64,000 bases of DNA from Actinoallomurus sp963799975 (GTDB lineage: Bacteria; Actinomycetota; Actinomycetes; Streptosporangiales; Streptosporangiaceae), in the NCBI GenBank assembly GCA_963799975.1, contig CAWCZF010000006.1, forward strand, positions 1,178,001 through 1,242,000, read 5' to 3'. This document shows, in pieces, positions 61,298 through 64,000 of the stretch. Numbering within the stretch: position 1 is the stretch's first letter; each line of letters opens with the position of its first letter. Position numbers and translations under genes: made by a program. The notes beneath the pieces were generated by a model. That model was not told the origin of the DNA and searched no databases. It saw only the letters and a list, made by a program, of their open reading frames with translations.

Positions 61298-62113
61298 TCA
61301 CAGCGGGCCGCGCGGCAGGACCGCGACCGGGCACGGGGCCGCGCGCACCAGCTTGAACGCCGTCTCTCCGAGGAACACCCGGTGGACCGGCGCGTCCTCG
61401 CTGCTCGCGCAGATCAGCAGGTCGCCCTCGGCCCAGTCGAGGTCCCACGCCGCGGCGGCCACGTCGCCGCCCTCGCCCACGGCGGCCTGCACCTCGCCGG
61501 GGTCCAGTACAGAGGACTCGCCCGCCAGGCGTATCGCCAGCGCCAGGTCGTCGCGCAGCGGGCCCTCGTCCGCGCCGTCGATCGCCAGCGTCACCAGCCG
61601 GAGCGGCACACCCAGCCGCGCCGCGGCCATCGCCGCCGAGGCGACCGCCTCGTCGCACTGCGGCCGCCGTACGTAGGCCACGGAGATCCGCTGCGGGCCG
61701 CCGGACGGGACGTGACCCGCGGGCGTGAGCAGCACCGTCTCGGTGGCGGCGTGCAGCAGGTGGTCGGCGGTGCCGCCGAGGTTGATCCGGCCGTTCGCGC
61801 CGCCGGGCGGCGAGCCGATCACGATCAGGTCCGCGCCGGTGCGGCTCGCCAGCACGGAGAGCCCGCGGCTCGCACTGCGGCTCTCGTGCGTGACCAGGTC
61901 GGCCGGCACCCCGTCGAGCCGTGCCGCGGCGTGCTCCAGCGCCGCCGTCGCCTCGACCACGGAGGCGGCGCGGTCCGGCGAGTGGACCGCGGCCACCGTC
62001 AGCCGCGCGCCGGTCACCTCCGCGATGGTCCGCGCGAGCGCCAGCGCCTCACGGCCGCCGGAGTCATCGACGTAGCCCGCCAGGACGTGCTCCCGGATCA
62101 CGCATCGGAGCAT
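61298..62113 (-). CDS. Universal stress protein, two tandem USP domains
   Basis: A 271-residue UspA-family protein. The first half (about 5-135) contains VLAGYVDDSGG and the ATP-binding pattern IVIGSPPGGANGRINLGGTA; the second half repeats the fold with a weaker loop (LLICASSEDAPVHRVFLGETA). Such proteins bind ATP and support survival under stress. The ATG is chosen by family fit; a GTG four codons later is possible. Confidence 0.82.
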   Translation of the reverse strand: MLRCVIREHVLAGYVDDSGGREALALARTIAEVTGARLTVAAVHSPDRAASVVEATAALEHAAARLDGVPADLVTHESRSASRGLSVLASRTGADLIVIGSPPGGANGRINLGGTADHLLHAATETVLLTPAGHVPSGGPQRISVAYVRRPQCDEAVASAAMAAARLGVPLRLVTLAIDGADEGPLRDDLALAIRLAGESSVLDPGEVQAAVGEGGDVAAAAWDLDWAEGDLLICASSEDAPVHRVFLGETAFKLVRAAPCPVAVLPRGPL

Positions 62114-62191
62114 GACCCGCCGAACGCGGCCGCGCAACCCCCGGGAACGCTCGCGACGCGCCGCAGGTCGTGATCATCGATGGCCGTCGCG

Positions 62192-62282
62192 TAGACTGGG
62201 CTCATGCTTGCGAGCTGATCAGGCGCTCCGAGGGCGCGGCCGGGCGACGTTCTTCCTGACGAGACCACGGCGGCGCCCTTTT
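62192..62282 (+). promoter_or_regulatory. Promoter and attenuator-like leader of the ABC-F gene
   Basis: TAGACT (62192-62197) is a good -10 box 6 nt before a mini-ORF at 62204-62218. Downstream, AGGGCGC (62231-62237) can pair with GCGCCCT (62273-62279), directly followed by a T run (62279-62282), which resembles an intrinsic terminator. A ribosome on the mini-ORF would cover the first arm, so ribosome-mediated attenuation is proposed. Confidence 0.4.
62204..62218 (+). CDS. Four-residue leader peptide MLAS
   Basis: ATG CTT GCG AGC TGA sits exactly at the predicted transcription start of the ABC-F gene. It is probably a leaderless regulatory mini-ORF. ABC-F resistance genes are often controlled by such leader peptides; here the role is inferred. 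Confidence 0.35.
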   Translation: MLAS

Positions 62283-62327
62283 CGACGTCCGCAGTCGCCC
62301 AGCCCGCCCCCCAGGAGCGTTCTCACC

Positions 62328-63926
<1,599 letters not shown>

Positions 63927-64000
63927 CCTGCGACGCAAGCTCTGCGCAAGGAAGCAGATCTTTTCTGGCGTAGTGGGTAGCCGATCGCGCGTGAATGTCT
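63927..64000. other. Window end after the ABC-F gene
   Basis: No gene is seen in the last 74 bp. A GTG near the edge (63990) could open a following gene, but too few codons remain to judge. Confidence 0.4.

Overview
The window is about 64 kb of very GC-rich DNA with short operons, many GTG starts and actinomycete marker genes (whiA, rbpA, opcA, an acVLRF1-type release factor, a sufRBD-Rieske-CSU operon). The gene order uvrA-uvrC-rapZ-yvcK-whiA-gap-pgk-tpiA-secG-rbpA is the conserved actinobacterial chromosomal core. I infer a filamentous actinomycete, perhaps of the Streptosporangiales, but the family-level assignment is a guess. I see no tRNA, rRNA, CRISPR array, insertion sequence or prophage. 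This is mostly ordinary chromosome with a few accessory spots.

Layout. 1-9 kb: nucleotide excision repair (uvrA with a LexA-like box, uvrC), an exported Rieske lipoprotein, and rapZ-yvcK-whiA. 9-16 kb: a YGP-tailed membrane protein, then lower glycolysis (gap-pgk-tpiA), secG, rbpA, and glyA behind a ZTP (pfl) riboswitch. 15.4-20 kb: small accessory genes, including a ClpP-like protein without its catalytic triad, a decayed dehalogenase, a FhuF-like Fe-S protein, a methyltransferase and a formaldehyde-dehydrogenase-like enzyme. 20-29 kb: the oxidative and non-oxidative pentose phosphate block on the minus strand (tkt-tal-pgi, then zwf-opcA-pgl). 29-42 kb: heme O synthase ctaB and, apart from it, heme A synthase ctaA; a PrsW protease; pyruvate dehydrogenase E1/E2 with a divergent GntR regulator; polX; an ABC exporter with an EamA transporter; argF with an ARG box. 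42.2-46.8 kb: one giant gene for a type VII-secretion-style polymorphic toxin. 47-53.5 kb: the SUF iron-sulfur operon. 53.6-64 kb: a MarR-controlled efflux/hydrolase operon, acVLRF1, a DUF2330 protein, a VOC protein, a universal stress protein and an ABC-F ATPase with an attenuator-like leader.

The most unusual object is the 1,532-residue protein at 42218-46816. It has two WXG100/CpnT-like N-terminal modules, a hydrophobic helix, a complete FHA domain, four copies of a roughly 46-residue helical repeat, and a C-terminal domain with the R / TT / QxE layout of the pierisin/Scabin ADP-ribosyltransferases. No immunity gene adjoins it, and it shares its upstream region with the Fe-S regulator gene sufR.

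A second theme is regulatory. About a dozen genes have a -10-like hexamer 6-8 nt before the start codon and no Shine-Dalgarno sequence, which points to leaderless transcripts. Operators for LexA, DasR, ArgR, SufR, a GntR and a MarR regulator can be proposed from clear inverted repeats. Central carbon metabolism dominates the gene content: glycolysis, the pentose phosphate pathway, pyruvate dehydrogenase, one-carbon metabolism through glyA, and Fe-S supply through SUF.
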